Shown here: positions 37,946-48,719 of the stretch, piece after piece | Position numbering within the stretch: the first letter of the stretch is position 1 | How the letters are laid out: every line of letters starts with the position of its first letter | NCBI RefSeq assembly: GCF_026914265.1 | Contig: NC_069124.1 | Coordinates: 7,776,213-7,840,212 of the forward strand | Length of the DNA stretch: 64,000 nt | Source of the DNA: Mya arenaria | Lineage: Eukaryota; Mollusca; Bivalvia; Myida; Myidae | Direction: 5' to 3' | Notes under the pieces: generated by a model | Told to the model about the DNA's origin: nothing | What the model saw: only the letters and a program-made list of their open reading frames with translations | The model's database searches: none | Position numbers and translations under genes: made by a program

Positions 37946-39804
37946 CTAAATATTAAAGCAGTAGAGTGGAACTGTGCAGTCAAGTTAAAAGAGAACTTGT
38001 TTTATATATATGCATAAGTCTATTCAAAAATAGACCTGTGCAAAAAAAAGAAAACTGACAATATAATAAAGGCAAGATAACAACAAAAAACTATATCTGC
38101 ATATAGACTAAAAAGTTAAGAGAAGATGAGGAAGGAATTACAGCATTTGTACAAGATCATGATAAAATAACATTCTGATGTTGTTAAATCTACACATAAA
38201 GCAATGATGTAAAGCAATGCACTAAAAAACAGTTTTTCTAAAATTATCTGAAAGCATTAAGCTTTATTATGGAGTGTCCCAAACATATTACAGAAATAAC
38301 AATGTTGAATGGTGCTTAACATATGAACATGACAAAGATATGAAAAGTAAACAAAACATAAATATATACATAAACATATTCAGACATGTGGTCAATAAGA
38401 ATCAGAATAAGGATAGCTACTTTTAAATATTATGCACAGAGAAACACCTTTATACAGCACTTAGATATAAAAAAAACTTGTTTTGCTTTGACTAGTTTTG
38501 TTCTTCAATGAAAGATGAAACAAATATGAGAAAGCATAAAATATCATGACCAGTATCAGAAATAGTGCATGAAGGAAGCATTTAAACATAAATTTGCCAT
38601 ACATCTTTTTCTTTCAATAATAGTATTTTTTGGGAAATTTATTGAGCTTTTGTACATATTGAGCTTTTGTACGGAGAACGGAAAAACTTGTTTGAAGTTG
38701 TAAAGGAGACTCCTCAACATCTTATGAAATTTGAGAGCATATTCTTGGTGTTCACAATACTATATGGGTGACGGACAAATGATACATTTTTTTTAAAGTT
38801 CTTGTCATATAAATAAACCATGGAAGAAGCAATAGTGATAATTAACATCTTCAGATGTGTAATGCATTTGTTTCATTTATTTTAAAAACAATGGAAGATA
38901 CATAATTTTGGCTTCTGGATTAAGTCTGAAATACAATCATGAAAACCAGTATTTCCGATATATTTACAATATATACAATGTCTTCCAAAAAGGCACACCA
39001 ATGCAAATGCTTGTCTCCATGAAGGTTAATAAACACTACTGCATACAGGGCTTTGTTAAAGGTAGTTTGGAAGTATATTTCTTCCTATAAATGGGTTAAA
39101 ACTTCCAAAATTGATTGCTTAGAAGTACAAAAACTTTGAAGAAAACTTCCAATGCTGTAAGTTTCAAATACCAATAAATGAATAACTATAATATAAGTAG
39201 TGAATTTGGCAAGTTAAATTTGCAAATAATTTGATTTTTAATATACTTGTTGAAAAATAACGGAAAAAGATATTGTGTTCAGGAGACTTAAACTTTCACA
39301 TTTCAGTGAAATTGATGGACAGGAAATCTATACTTCCAGTTTAAAATTCTTAATGGAAGCCCTGCTGCATAACTCTAAAGCTACAACCAAATTGACTTCC
39401 TTATGATGAATACAAAAATATATTCAAGTGTGGAATTTCAAAATGTGTATACATGCAGACAATACAAGCAAAAAACAGCAATATTTTTTTAACAAATATA
39501 CCTTTCACATATAAATGAGATCATTTTTTTGCAATTTTGCACTGTTGTTAACAAGATTATTTTAAGAGCTTGTGGTTTAAGTGTAGCATATCTTGAAAAA
39601 GGAAACCAGTTGGAATGACTAGAGGAATATAAAAAACTGTATCTATAAAAATGAAAATGAATGAAATGCAGTGTAAAAATATTCAGAGAAGAGACACCAG
39701 TATATGCAATACTAACAGATATTATGCCTTTGTGGATGAAATAATGTATATTAAATTAAATGAGGGTTTTTTCTGGAGTGAAAGGTTGAAATTTATGTAG
39801 CTCT
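37946..39804. other. No gene seen
   Basis: AT-rich sequence without recognisable coding, tandem structure or terminal repeats. It is the downstream flank of the OB-fold gene on the minus strand. Confidence 0.5.
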
Positions 39805-42800
39805 TTATAGCTGCACTTGAATTGTGCTGGCGCCTTTGCTTGTGGCAACAACAACCAACGGGGCATTGTCAACAACATACTCCTCAATGAATGAACCCGC
39901 TGGCAAAGCCGTCTGAAACATTTCAGACGGTACAACTCGAGTTGATCCATCTTCTAAGAGCAATTCTGTGGTTTCCCCTTCCACTGCAGCACCCACCACA
40001 GTGAGTTGGCTGGTTTCCAGCGGTGCCTCAGCAATCTGGAAAGAATGTGGTATTTAAAGTCATGTCTGTTATTAAATATAACCATTAAGTGTTTGTAAAA
40101 CATACTGCTCTGAGTTCCATGTTGTGAGAAATATTTGGACAAGGTGAGGATTCATGGACATAAAAAAGAGCTAATTTGTCATTGACATTTGAAGCCTTTG
40201 AGTTAGAAATAAGATCATATCCAATCGAAGTGTGAGAATTGAAGGTACCGTCAACCATGTTTAGCTAATGACTAATATTTGCAGATATACATGCATTCTC
40301 TAAAAACCAGTGAATGATTAATATGATGTATATAAAATGACCTTTATGAGTTGTGACCTTGGTCTATGACCTCAAAATTCATAAGGCAATTTCATTGTTA
40401 CTTAAACCATAATGTCAAGTTTAAGGTACATGCATTTGCTAGTAAACACATAGACAACTTTTATGTGTTCAGGATCACTGTATATTGACCTTTATCCTGA
40501 TTACCTTAAACTCAAAAGGGGTAATCCTATGGTACACCCCAGCCCCCATGTAACATTTGATGACCACAGATTCAGGCATTGTTGAGTTATTAGCCAGAGA
40601 TGCTTTTTCAACCTTGGCGTATTAAAGAGCACTGTGACCTTGAACTTTGACCTTATAAGCCTTCAATCAAACAGGCCATCTACTGGTCAACCCATCCTTC
40701 GCAACAAGGTTGATGGCCATAGGTTAGTTATTGTTGAGTTTTCCTTCTTTGTAACTGTTACATTCCCCTTTGACCTAATGATTCATTTAATTTATAGGGT
40801 TAATCACTTGTTCAGTCCCTACCTTCCTGATTAGTATGATGACCATAGGTCAAAGATTTTTAATTCATCATTAAGTGAAGCTTTCTCAACCATTTCGCTT
40901 AAAGTGACTGTGTTCTTAACCTTTGAACTGAATATCAATTAAATTAAAGGGGTCATGTGCTGGTCTAGCCCAATGTTTATGTCATGTTAAATGGCTATAG
41001 GTCAAGGAATCGTTGATTTTATGCTTAAGGGCTGTGTGACATTCACCCTTGATCTGATGAAAACTAAAATCTATGGTTGTCATCTACTGGTCAGGTCCAA
41101 TCTTTATGTTAAACTTGATGACCTTAGGTCCAGGAATTGAGAAGATAACACTTGGAAAATATTTTATCGACTGAGGACGGACATGTGCAAAGCAAAATAC
41201 CCCCAACACTTCCAGTGGAATAAATATGGTTGTGGAGGTTTTTTTGCAGTTATAATATATCAAATTTTTGACGATGTTTGCCCTTTCCTATGTAATTCAT
41301 ACTCATCAATTGAATGATGGCATAGCCCAATGTATTTTTTGACAAGATTCAAACTTACCAAAATCATGACTTTGAATGCTGACAACATCTGACTATTGTT
41401 GTTTTTTCAATACAGTACAATGACACGTTTCACTCAAATTTATATAAAAACAAAAAGAGAAATATATATTTCAGGGAACCATAAAATGTATTACATCAAT
41501 ATAATTCATTACTGCAATCATATTGATATTATTGGACAAGCAACAAATATGCTGGAGATATAAATGTGTTCTAAATAACTTTCAAGAACTCATTCATGAG
41601 AGACTCTATTAGTGTCCTTTGTAAATTCCCTTAACTACCATATGCACTGTCAATATTGTATTAGACTAACCAGAATTTATACATTTCTTACCAAAAATGT
41701 ATTACTTGGGAAAACTATAGTTTATATGTAGGATACCAATTGAAAGAAATGTGCAAAGAACAGATATGTCTACCTTATGAAGCGATAGTGGACCACATTA
41801 CATTTTTCAAGCATTCAGCAAATGTCTAATATTTTTGCCTTTGAAGCTATTTATAAGAAGGTTAGAGTCTTTGGTAAAAAGGATACTAAAAATTGCTTGT
41901 TTGTATGTATTTAATGTTTTGAAATAATAGTGTAATGAACTCTTGAATGAAGCATGATACTTCTTCAGAAATGACTGTTATTAACAACTAATACCAAACA
42001 GACAGATAACTACCTTCATGGTGGTCGATGATGTAGAGGAGAGCGACACCTCATTCTTGTAACTGTTACCACACAGTCAGTAATCACAACTAAGTCACCC
42101 GGCTTGGCCTCAGTTGGAGCTGTCTCCACAAAGTGACTTTGACTTTCTCCCTTGTCGAGTCTTTAAGGAAGAGGTCCTTCAACTTCACCGGCGAGCTATT
42201 GACAGTAACCTCCCTGACGCTGTCCTCCTGAAGTGTATTGCTTTGATTAGCACAAAATTTATTTGCTTTGTCTATCATAATCGTGGAAATAAATGCTCTT
42301 CACTTGGATATATAAATAAACTTCGAGGAGGGAGAATTTATAAGTAAGAAAATTTCAGTTGCAGAAACTGGTTCATAACATTTTAAAATTCTTACAGAGA
42401 CAAACTTGAATAAGGTTAAAATAACATTCAATACCTGTATGAGCTGGCCCTTCACGGTCACCTTTGACTTTGCGGGTGACCTCAGCGCCTGCTCCAATGG
42501 CAATTCCGGCGCTGGAGGAGGATGCACCAAGTGGTCGCCCTCACGCTCGCTCTGCTGGGGGACATCCATTCCTGGTACCAGGAACACTTTTGATGTTTTG
42601 GTAATAATGATAGTATTGTTCCTTATGATGATATTCTTGAGGGAAACTGTATGCCCAACAGCAAATCGTGGAAATTTAGCAGCATCATACACTATACACT
42701 TGACTGCCGAAGAGAAATCCGCTAACGTCACAGTCAAGGATTGCTTATCTTGCCCTTGGCTGGTGTAGTGCAAGATACTGCCCCTTGCAACTACCTTTGC

Positions 42801-42863
42801 CTTAACGCCTGCGTCATAGGGTAAGGGTTTTCTGCTGCTAACTGCTTCTGTTAGGGTTGTCAT
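39805..42863 (-). pseudogene. OB-fold (RPA-like) gene copy 2, three exons
   Basis: Minus-strand exons 42863-42435, 42227-42014 and 40035-39805. Exon 1 (143 codons, starts MTTLTEAVSSRKPLPYD) has the alternating strand pattern of an OB fold: VKAKVVARGSILHYTS, QSLTVTLADFSSAVKCIVYD, FAVGHTVSLKNIIIRN, TIIITKTSKVFLV; then a Pro-rich linker and SKVTVKGQLIQ. Exon 2 encodes VKLKDLFLKDSTREKVKVTL and, after one lost base, ETAP-TEAKPGDLVVITDCVV; a second slip restores KNEVSLSSTSSTTMK. Exon 3 encodes an acidic C-terminus ending STIQVQL and TAA. OB folds of this type bind single-stranded DNA in RPA and in transposon-encoded RPA-like proteins. The gene lies about 320 bases downstream of the Helentron-like coding region, same strand. 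Two frameshifts in exon 2 suggest a pseudogene or sequence errors. Confidence 0.55.
40330..41215 (-). repeat. Decayed copy of the 61-63 kb repeat family
   Basis: Located in the intron between exons 2 and 3 of the OB-fold gene. Words such as TGACCTT, CTACTGGTCA, GATGACCATAGGTCA and a terminal GTGCAAAGCAAAATACCCCC match, in reverse orientation, the array at 61285-63225 and its GGGGTATATTGCTTTGCAC lead-in. Unit spacing is no longer regular and the palindromic core found in the other array is lost. Confidence 0.6.
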
Positions 42864-43185
42864 CTGTAAGGGTAAGGCATGATTGAAACCATTTACCATT
42901 TTCTTTTATGTATTTTAAAAATGTTTGCTCAACTAAACTTCATGTCATGAAAAAAAGCAAAGTTATTAGTGTTCAAAAGTTGCATTCAAATGAGCATAAT
43001 TATATAAGTAGTATTTGCATGTATGTGTGAATTGAGTGATTAGATAATAAATATTGTATTAAAGCACATAAAGAAATGAAGTTTTTATAATAAAAAATTG
43101 AAATTAAATATGCAACTTCAAATTAAGAAAGCATTGACTGAAATTTATTTTCTCGCTTTGTATGTTTCAAATCATTTGTTGGTAA

Positions 43186-43711
43186 TCATTTCTTGCGAAC
43201 TATGTAGACAGGTTTGTGATCTGAGTCGTAAGACTCTAAAGTACCAGAAGCAAGAGTATCTTCATCAGAACAAGGAAGGTAAATGTGATCCAAACAAGAT
43301 CCATAATCTGTTGTCACAGACTGAATGAGTTGCTTCAGGTTATAAGTCTGATTCAAAAGCAAAGTCTACATTGAAATCACCAATTAAGAAATATGTCCCT
43401 ACATTAGGTAGTATCTCTATCAAATTTCTCATGAAAGCTGCATAGTTCATAACAACTGCTTGAGCAGGTGGACAATATAAGAAACACACCACAATGTTTG
43501 TTTCAGTTTGAACAACAGCACATTCTATGTTTGAGAATGTATGGACAGAAAAATGGTTCAATTCTGATCTGGAATATATTGCTATACCATGTGCAGAGCT
43601 GCTTTTTGTGGAGGAATATGCAAAGTAGCCATCAATATGGTATTTGCTAGTGTATAAAGATGGTTCATGAACTCTTGTTTCAACAAAAGCAATCAATTGA
43701 GCATTCAACAT
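43186..43711 (-). CDS. EEP endonuclease domain, internally deleted
   Basis: Starts LNAQLIAFVETRVHEP and contains VVCFLYCPPAQAV and YFLIGDFNVDF, signature motifs of endonuclease/exonuclease/phosphatase enzymes. It is in the same frame as the helicase C-terminus. A stop at 43342-43340 follows FESDL; the last third resumes in another frame as LKQLIQSVTTDYGSCLDHIY and ends with SYDSDHKPVYIV, including the catalytic SDH motif. About 20-25 residues seem missing at the junction. This domain is the Helentron hallmark. Confidence 0.82.
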
Positions 43712-43753
43712 ATTCTGCTCATGCCGAATATCATCTATGTGCTGATGTAATGA

Positions 43754-44260
43754 TCAGCAGTTTTGAAAGCAAATAATCATTTCATTGTTCCAGATATTCA
43801 GTGTAGGCAAATTCAGGTGCAGAATTCTATCATTACGAAGGCGTTCCATTTCTGCATGTACATCAGTAGACGTCGTTATTTTGTCTTCATTGAACTTTAT
43901 AATGTCAATCCCTGAAAGTGATGTTACTCTACTCAAACCAACATAGTGCAAATGTGGAACAGCTCGATTTCCAAAGTGCATAACGCAACTTTTCATTGTT
44001 GAACCTTGTGCCTTATGTATAGTCTTACCAGCTGCTACAACCAATGGAAATTGACGACGCACTACAAGGTATGTTTTATAATGTTTTACAGGAAACTTCC
44101 TTGTTGTTTCCAGGATAGGAACCCATGATGGATCTATTGCACTTGTTTGCAGGTTTTTGTACTTCCTTCGCCATTTATGTCCAATGGTAGAGTCTTGAAA
44201 TTCCACCCATACTATACTACACCTATCCGAGCTTGGAACGCGGAAGTCAAAATATTTCAC
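43754..44260 (-). CDS. Helicase C-terminal motifs
   Basis: Carries PLVVAAGKTIHKAQGST and HYVGLSRVTS, motifs V and VI of the PIF1 helicase, then FNEDKI and EMERLRNDR, the usual end of the domain. It is in another frame from the upstream helicase core, so a frameshift lies near 44260-44265. An in-frame TGA after IICFQNC separates it from the endonuclease; the codon is consistent with a CGA-to-TGA change. Confidence 0.85.
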   Translation of the reverse strand: MKYFDFRVPSSDRCSIVWVEFQDSTIGHKWRRKYKNLQTSAIDPSWVPILETTRKFPVKHYKTYLVVRRQFPLVVAAGKTIHKAQGSTMKSCVMHFGNRAVPHLHYVGLSRVTSLSGIDIIKFNEDKITTSTDVHAEMERLRNDRILHLNLPTLNIWNNEMIICFQNC

Positions 44261-44292
44261 TACATAGTCAAACCATCATTTACATCGATATT

Positions 44293-45930
44293 TTAGCAAA
44301 TATCACATGGAACTCCAATACCAAGAACCAGTACTTTGCCAAGGCCCATTGTTTTGCTTGCATCTGTGGACACTTTTGCCAATACCTTTTCATGCATTGC
44401 AGCATTTAAATCACCAGATATGCAGTCTACTGCTTCAACTGTTATGACATCAGACTGTGGCAAGGTTGAGAGAACTGAAACATTGTGGTCAATGGCATCA
44501 ACCTTTCTGCAAAAAATATGTGGTGCCGTAGAAAGAGAGTCAGGCTCAGTACAACGACTTTTTAATATGTCAATGTCTTCAACAGTGTGCTCGCCTTCAC
44601 GCTGTCTGTTCAGTAGTGTGGCAAAATCTTTATCATCTTTCTGCCTTATTATTTCTGTGAGTTCAAAGAACATAAATAAATCAATCCAAACATTCGCTGC
44701 CAAGCTACTCATAGTTGCTGACTGAACTGAAGTTGAAAAAATCCATGCATCCATTACAGGTTTTAACTGAAATAGATCACCAACAGCTAAAATACTGATA
44801 CCTCCAAATGGTTTGACACATCCCATAATTTCCTGAAGTCTGAGACTGATAAAATTCATCACATTCCTTCCTACCATAGAAATTTCATCTATAACCAGTA
44901 TGCGCAAATCTCGATAACGTGCGCGCAGAGTATTCAACTGCTGCATGTCTAATGGCTTGAAATGAAAACCTTGACTGACTGGAATGCAAAATGCTGAGTG
45001 AAGAGTGTTACCGCCTATGTTGTGAGCAGCTTTACCAGTAGGAGCACAGAGCAGGACCTTCAAAGAACTGGGATCTTTGTCTCTTAAATGATTCAAGTAT
45101 CTCCCCAGGGCTTGTTGGAGGGTTCTTATCAACACACTTTTGCCAACTCCTGCACCGCCTGACAAGAATATATGAAAAGGCTCTGGATCAGTTTTTACAG
45201 CATGGAGTATGTGGTAAAAGAAAGTTTTTTGTTCATTATTTAAATCCTGAACTGTGTTCCTATAGGCATAAAACTCTGCATCATTACCTGTTGGCATGTC
45301 AACTACACTTGCTACATTCTGCCTTGCAATACCCAAATTTTCACCTAGGTCATAATGATGTTCATTGTTTTCAACACTCCCCAGATCAAAGCAGGTAAAG
45401 TTCTTGCATGGTGAATCACCCTCCATTACATCTATGGCCTCCCGGTGCTCATTTTCAACATTTGTCTCATTCGTATTACCTTCTAGGTCCCTCATTATTT
45501 CATCAAAGAAGTCAGCATCCATGTGCTCATATTGAACTTTATTTCTCGTGATCTCTTCCAACTTTCCCTCAAAGCACAATTGATAAGAATCATATGCCCC
45601 CTTAATGTCTTTATCTTCAAAACGCCATGCAGTAAACAACATAATTTGTTGCCTGTAATGCTCTTCAGGATCCTTATTTAAAGGCACATGATGCCAATAA
45701 AGCACTTTTTGAGTGGTTCTTTTTTTCACTGTGGTGCCACATGGAAATTTGATGATGGGATGCAATAATAGATTGTTTTCTTCCATTTCAACTTCATCGG
45801 TTTCGTCTTCCTCATATTCATTTTCTGGCAATTCATCTTCGTCTGTTGCCTGTCCACTTGTAACAACAGTTTTCTTGACGTTACAAAGGTCATACCAACT
45901 AACAAACTCTGCATAACAAATTTGGTCCAT
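44293..45930 (-). CDS. PIF1-family helicase domain
   Basis: A 545-codon open frame. An acidic linker (EDELPENEYEEDETDE near residue 30-50) precedes the helicase core: Walker A GGAGVGKS near residue 260, CAPTGKAAHNIGGNTLHSAF, Walker B VIDEISM near residue 345, and GDLFQL near residue 388. These are superfamily 1B motifs of PIF1-like helicases fused to Rep in Helitrons, which unwind DNA during strand transfer. It ends at LGIGVP followed by CDIC and TAA; the expected NIDVNDGL motif follows in the same frame after the stop. Confidence 0.9.
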   Translation of the reverse strand: MDQICYAEFVSWYDLCNVKKTVVTSGQATDEDELPENEYEEDETDEVEMEENNLLLHPIIKFPCGTTVKKRTTQKVLYWHHVPLNKDPEEHYRQQIMLFTAWRFEDKDIKGAYDSYQLCFEGKLEEITRNKVQYEHMDADFFDEIMRDLEGNTNETNVENEHREAIDVMEGDSPCKNFTCFDLGSVENNEHHYDLGENLGIARQNVASVVDMPTGNDAEFYAYRNTVQDLNNEQKTFFYHILHAVKTDPEPFHIFLSGGAGVGKSVLIRTLQQALGRYLNHLRDKDPSSLKVLLCAPTGKAAHNIGGNTLHSAFCIPVSQGFHFKPLDMQQLNTLRARYRDLRILVIDEISMVGRNVMNFISLRLQEIMGCVKPFGGISILAVGDLFQLKPVMDAWIFSTSVQSATMSSLAANVWIDLFMFFELTEIIRQKDDKDFATLLNRQREGEHTVEDIDILKSRCTEPDSLSTAPHIFCRKVDAIDHNVSVLSTLPQSDVITVEAVDCISGDLNAAMHEKVLAKVSTDASKTMGLGKVLVLGIGVPCDIC

Positions 45931-46002
45931 AACTCTTGGTCTCCGTATGTATCTTTTTAAAATGTTGTCCTTTTCTATTTCTTTGGAAGATGAAGGGAGA
46001 TC

Positions 46003-46795
46003 CTACAATTGGGAAAAAGATTTTATGAGACTTGTTCTATCATTTGGTCTGTTTGTATCTACAAAGGTAAATTGTCTAGTCGACCTTCGCAAAGGCATTT
46101 GAAGCACAAGGTATGCCGCTTCTTGAGCACCTATTTCAACACTTGACAGGAACTGATTGCCTATCCGTCTTACTTGTTCCTTTACTGTGCTATCCTTTTC
46201 CCTGGCTTCATTACAAGCTTCCAGAAGCAAATTAGAAAGGCCTCTCTGTCCTTTTGATATGTATGAGACAATGTAAGAAACACACGAGTAAGGGTCAAGT
46301 ATATATTGTATGTCCATATTAGCTTCCCACCAGCAGATCAATGTCTTATTGAAGTTGTTGATTCTGGATTCAGATACATCTCTTTTCAAAAACACAGTCG
46401 CTCTTTTCAGTACAGAACGCAATGCTAATAAATATTCATCTTCTGTCATGTTTAAATTGGCCAAAAAGTCCGTAAATGTGAGACATACATCTGTTTTGCG
46501 CAACTCATCCAATGCAGCACTTATTTTTTTAATTTTTTCTTGAAGCTGTGTGTGTGTGCATGATTCATCTAATGGATGTAAAATGAGTTTTGGGCATTGG
46601 TGCTAATGGAAAGTTAAAACGACAAACGGTTTTTCCCATCTTCCGACATGTTTTAGCATGCCTATGTGTCTGGTAATTTCCCAACACAGGTATTGATTCA
46701 TCATTTTTACAAGTAATGTACTTGTCAACAAATGCTGTCACATCTGAATCTAAGGCAATGCCATGAATTGGAGCATTTTTTACCCAAATCAGCAT
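46003..46795 (-). CDS. Rep domain remainder with catalytic tyrosine region
   Basis: Continues the Rep domain in two frames. The first (46795-46565) begins MLIWVKNAPIHG and includes a second cysteine/histidine cluster (HRHAKTCRKMGKTVCRFNFP). After one slip the second (to 46003) includes LDPYSCVSYIVSYISKGQRG, where the paired catalytic tyrosines and following lysine of Helitron Rep proteins are found, then EIGAQEAAYLVLQMPLRRST. It ends at an in-frame TAG; the downstream reading DLPSSSKEIEKDN continues in the same frame into the helicase. Confidence 0.82.
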
Positions 46796-48279
46796 ATTAT
46801 GTGCGGTGATCCTCTTTGCTGAAACTCAACTCTATAGAAATAGTCTAATATTTCACCAACAGGGTGCGAGGAGTTTTTAAGGACATGATTGATGAAGCAC
46901 TGAACACGAAAATCAAAGTAACGAGCACATGCCACAGGATCTGATTTGATGAGGGAACATTTATCCTGCCAATTTAACAGCTTGATTTCCTCTGCGGACA
47001 AAATTTTCCCATTTACAAGTTTTGACAATGAACTCAATAACACTTCCCATTTTGTTTCAGCAGCTGAAAATGAACAGAACCATGTAGGCGTACCTAGTTG
47101 TCTGATCAAAGCAAAAGCATCTCTTTTCGCTTGTTCCCAATAAGGTGGAGAACCTCTGATATTCCGCAACACTCGATAGCCATCATCTTGCATTGTAAGT
47201 TTATCAACAAATCCTGGTGAAAGAATGTCTCCAGCAGTATATTTCTGACCATTTGTTTTACATTTTCGTACTGGAAGTGTAACTTTATCTCGTATCTGCT
47301 TGATTTGCAGCCTTTTCAGCTTGTAAAACAAATTTGGAACACAAATTGCAACCCGTCTATCAACATTTCTCAATTCCCACTTACATATATCACTGTAGTG
47401 TAACGGTACAAGGCGTTCAGAGTTTTGTGTGCGTTTCTGACCACAGAAGATAGAAGGAAATGCCATAACTTCTGAGTGCAAGTCTTGAAATAAACTGATT
47501 GGTGTATTGTTTTCTGCTGGGGCAACACATAATATCTGATTGAATTCCTTGAAATCTGCAGCCTGCAAAAATGTATCAGTATTTCCAGTTGGTCTTTCTG
47601 TGAAATTGTCATTTTCTGTCCAGGATGTGGACATGTTTCTACTTTCATCACCTGTATTGACATCCTCAAGATCATCATCTACATGGATAGAGCTGTCCAA
47701 GGAAAAAGTCTCAAGCCAGGTGTCATTTACAACAATACCTTCATTCCTGAAAAGGCTACTATTGCTTACTAACCATTTTGCTGCTTCAAACACCATGTTG
47801 GGTCTTATGTTTTCAAATGCAATGTGGTGCTTATATGTCAATCTACGCTTCAGTTTCAACATTATTGTTTCGCAGTCATTCATTATCCTTGGTAATGATT
47901 TTATGGTATTGGTGACATCAGCAGGGACATTGACAATATTACCCTTAACGCTAACTTGCCCACCACGCGGCATTTCTCTCAATTGCATGAAAGCAAGTCT
48001 CGGAGACACTAACCTCTCTTCTAAAGTTGAAAGCTCTAATGCCTTTGGCCTATTGGGAAATGACAAACCATTGTTTGCCCACATTTTCGGCACATTTCCC
48101 TGTCTAACAGATCGCAAGCATGTCTTACATATCCATACTTCACCACTTTCATTCTGATATGACTGCAGGTAATTCTTGAATGAGTTGCTGTCTTTCATTC
48201 GAGTAGTGTCACTAACTGAATGCCGAAAGAATGTTTGACAACAGCACGCACAAACAAAGTCAGGACCAGAGGAAACCAT
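46789..48279 (-). CDS. N-terminal half of Helentron protein (zinc motif, DUF6570, Rep start)
   Basis: A 496-codon open frame from ATG 48279. Residues 1-55 hold a CACCCQTF and ICKTC cysteine pattern, a likely zinc-binding module. Residues about 60-160 (LSFPNRPKALELSTLEERLV, PRLAFMQLREMPRGGQ) match the DUF6570 segment that precedes Rep in many animal Helitrons. The Helitron-like N domain follows and the frame ends at FYRVEFQQRGSPHI, just inside the first half of the HUH metal-binding motif, because one base is missing. Confidence 0.85.
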   Translation of the reverse strand: MVSSGPDFVCACCCQTFFRHSVSDTTRMKDSNSFKNYLQSYQNESGEVWICKTCLRSVRQGNVPKMWANNGLSFPNRPKALELSTLEERLVSPRLAFMQLREMPRGGQVSVKGNIVNVPADVTNTIKSLPRIMNDCETIMLKLKRRLTYKHHIAFENIRPNMVFEAAKWLVSNSSLFRNEGIVVNDTWLETFSLDSSIHVDDDLEDVNTGDESRNMSTSWTENDNFTERPTGNTDTFLQAADFKEFNQILCVAPAENNTPISLFQDLHSEVMAFPSIFCGQKRTQNSERLVPLHYSDICKWELRNVDRRVAICVPNLFYKLKRLQIKQIRDKVTLPVRKCKTNGQKYTAGDILSPGFVDKLTMQDDGYRVLRNIRGSPPYWEQAKRDAFALIRQLGTPTWFCSFSAAETKWEVLLSSLSKLVNGKILSAEEIKLLNWQDKCSLIKSDPVACARYFDFRVQCFINHVLKNSSHPVGEILDYFYRVEFQQRGSPHIIC

Positions 48280-48719
48280 TTTTTATTTCAAAATCTTTAA
48301 TATTAATGTTTTTTTAATAAAGAATAATGTAATATAAGGTAATTGTCTGTAATCTATTGTCCGTAATTTTTTCACATTCACTTCTTTACTATAAAGTATG
48401 TTTTTGACAGATATTCATTGTGAGGATTTTTAAATGTACTGAATGTTTTAGATTTAATCATATGTTCATGTGTCCAAGCATATTTAAAACGCCTTAACAA
48501 TATTAACTGTGATGAAAATATTATAAGAATTAAGATACTTTTGTACTTATTTTATGTTTACAACTCCACAACTCACACGATAGATCAAATATCTTCGATA
48601 TGCAGGTTTCACTGGGTTTATTATGCCAGTATTTCTATGAAACCTTATTATGAACACTCCACACAAAATCGCACAAAGAAGTCGGTGGTCGTCATTCCCT
48701 AGGTGGTCGGGTATGAGCC

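Larger units (their letters stand above)
43186..48279 (-). pseudogene. Helentron-type Rep-helicase-endonuclease, disabled
   Basis: A 5.1-kb minus-strand coding region with domains in Helentron order: Cys-rich N-terminus plus DUF6570-like segment, Helitron-like Rep, PIF1-family helicase, then an EEP (APE-like) endonuclease ending at TGA 43188-43186. Rep and helicase drive rolling-circle-like transposition; the C-terminal endonuclease distinguishes Helentrons from canonical Helitrons. Lesions seen: one lost base at the HUH motif near 46797, a frame slip near 46605, in-frame stops at 46005-46003 (TAG), 44295-44293 (TAA) and 43756-43754 (TGA), a frame change near 44260-44265, and an apparent internal deletion near 43340. 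Frames on either side of each lesion are clearly homologous to the family. It cannot make a full protein as written. Element termini were not identified. Confidence 0.85.

Noticed and set aside
42406..42768. 120-codon open frame on the plus strand
   Set aside because: Antisense shadow of the OB-fold exon, which has splice borders and a homologous copy.
47540..48157. 205-codon open frame on the plus strand
   Set aside because: It is antisense to the Helentron N-terminal domain, whose minus-strand translation has clear family motifs; the plus-strand product has none.
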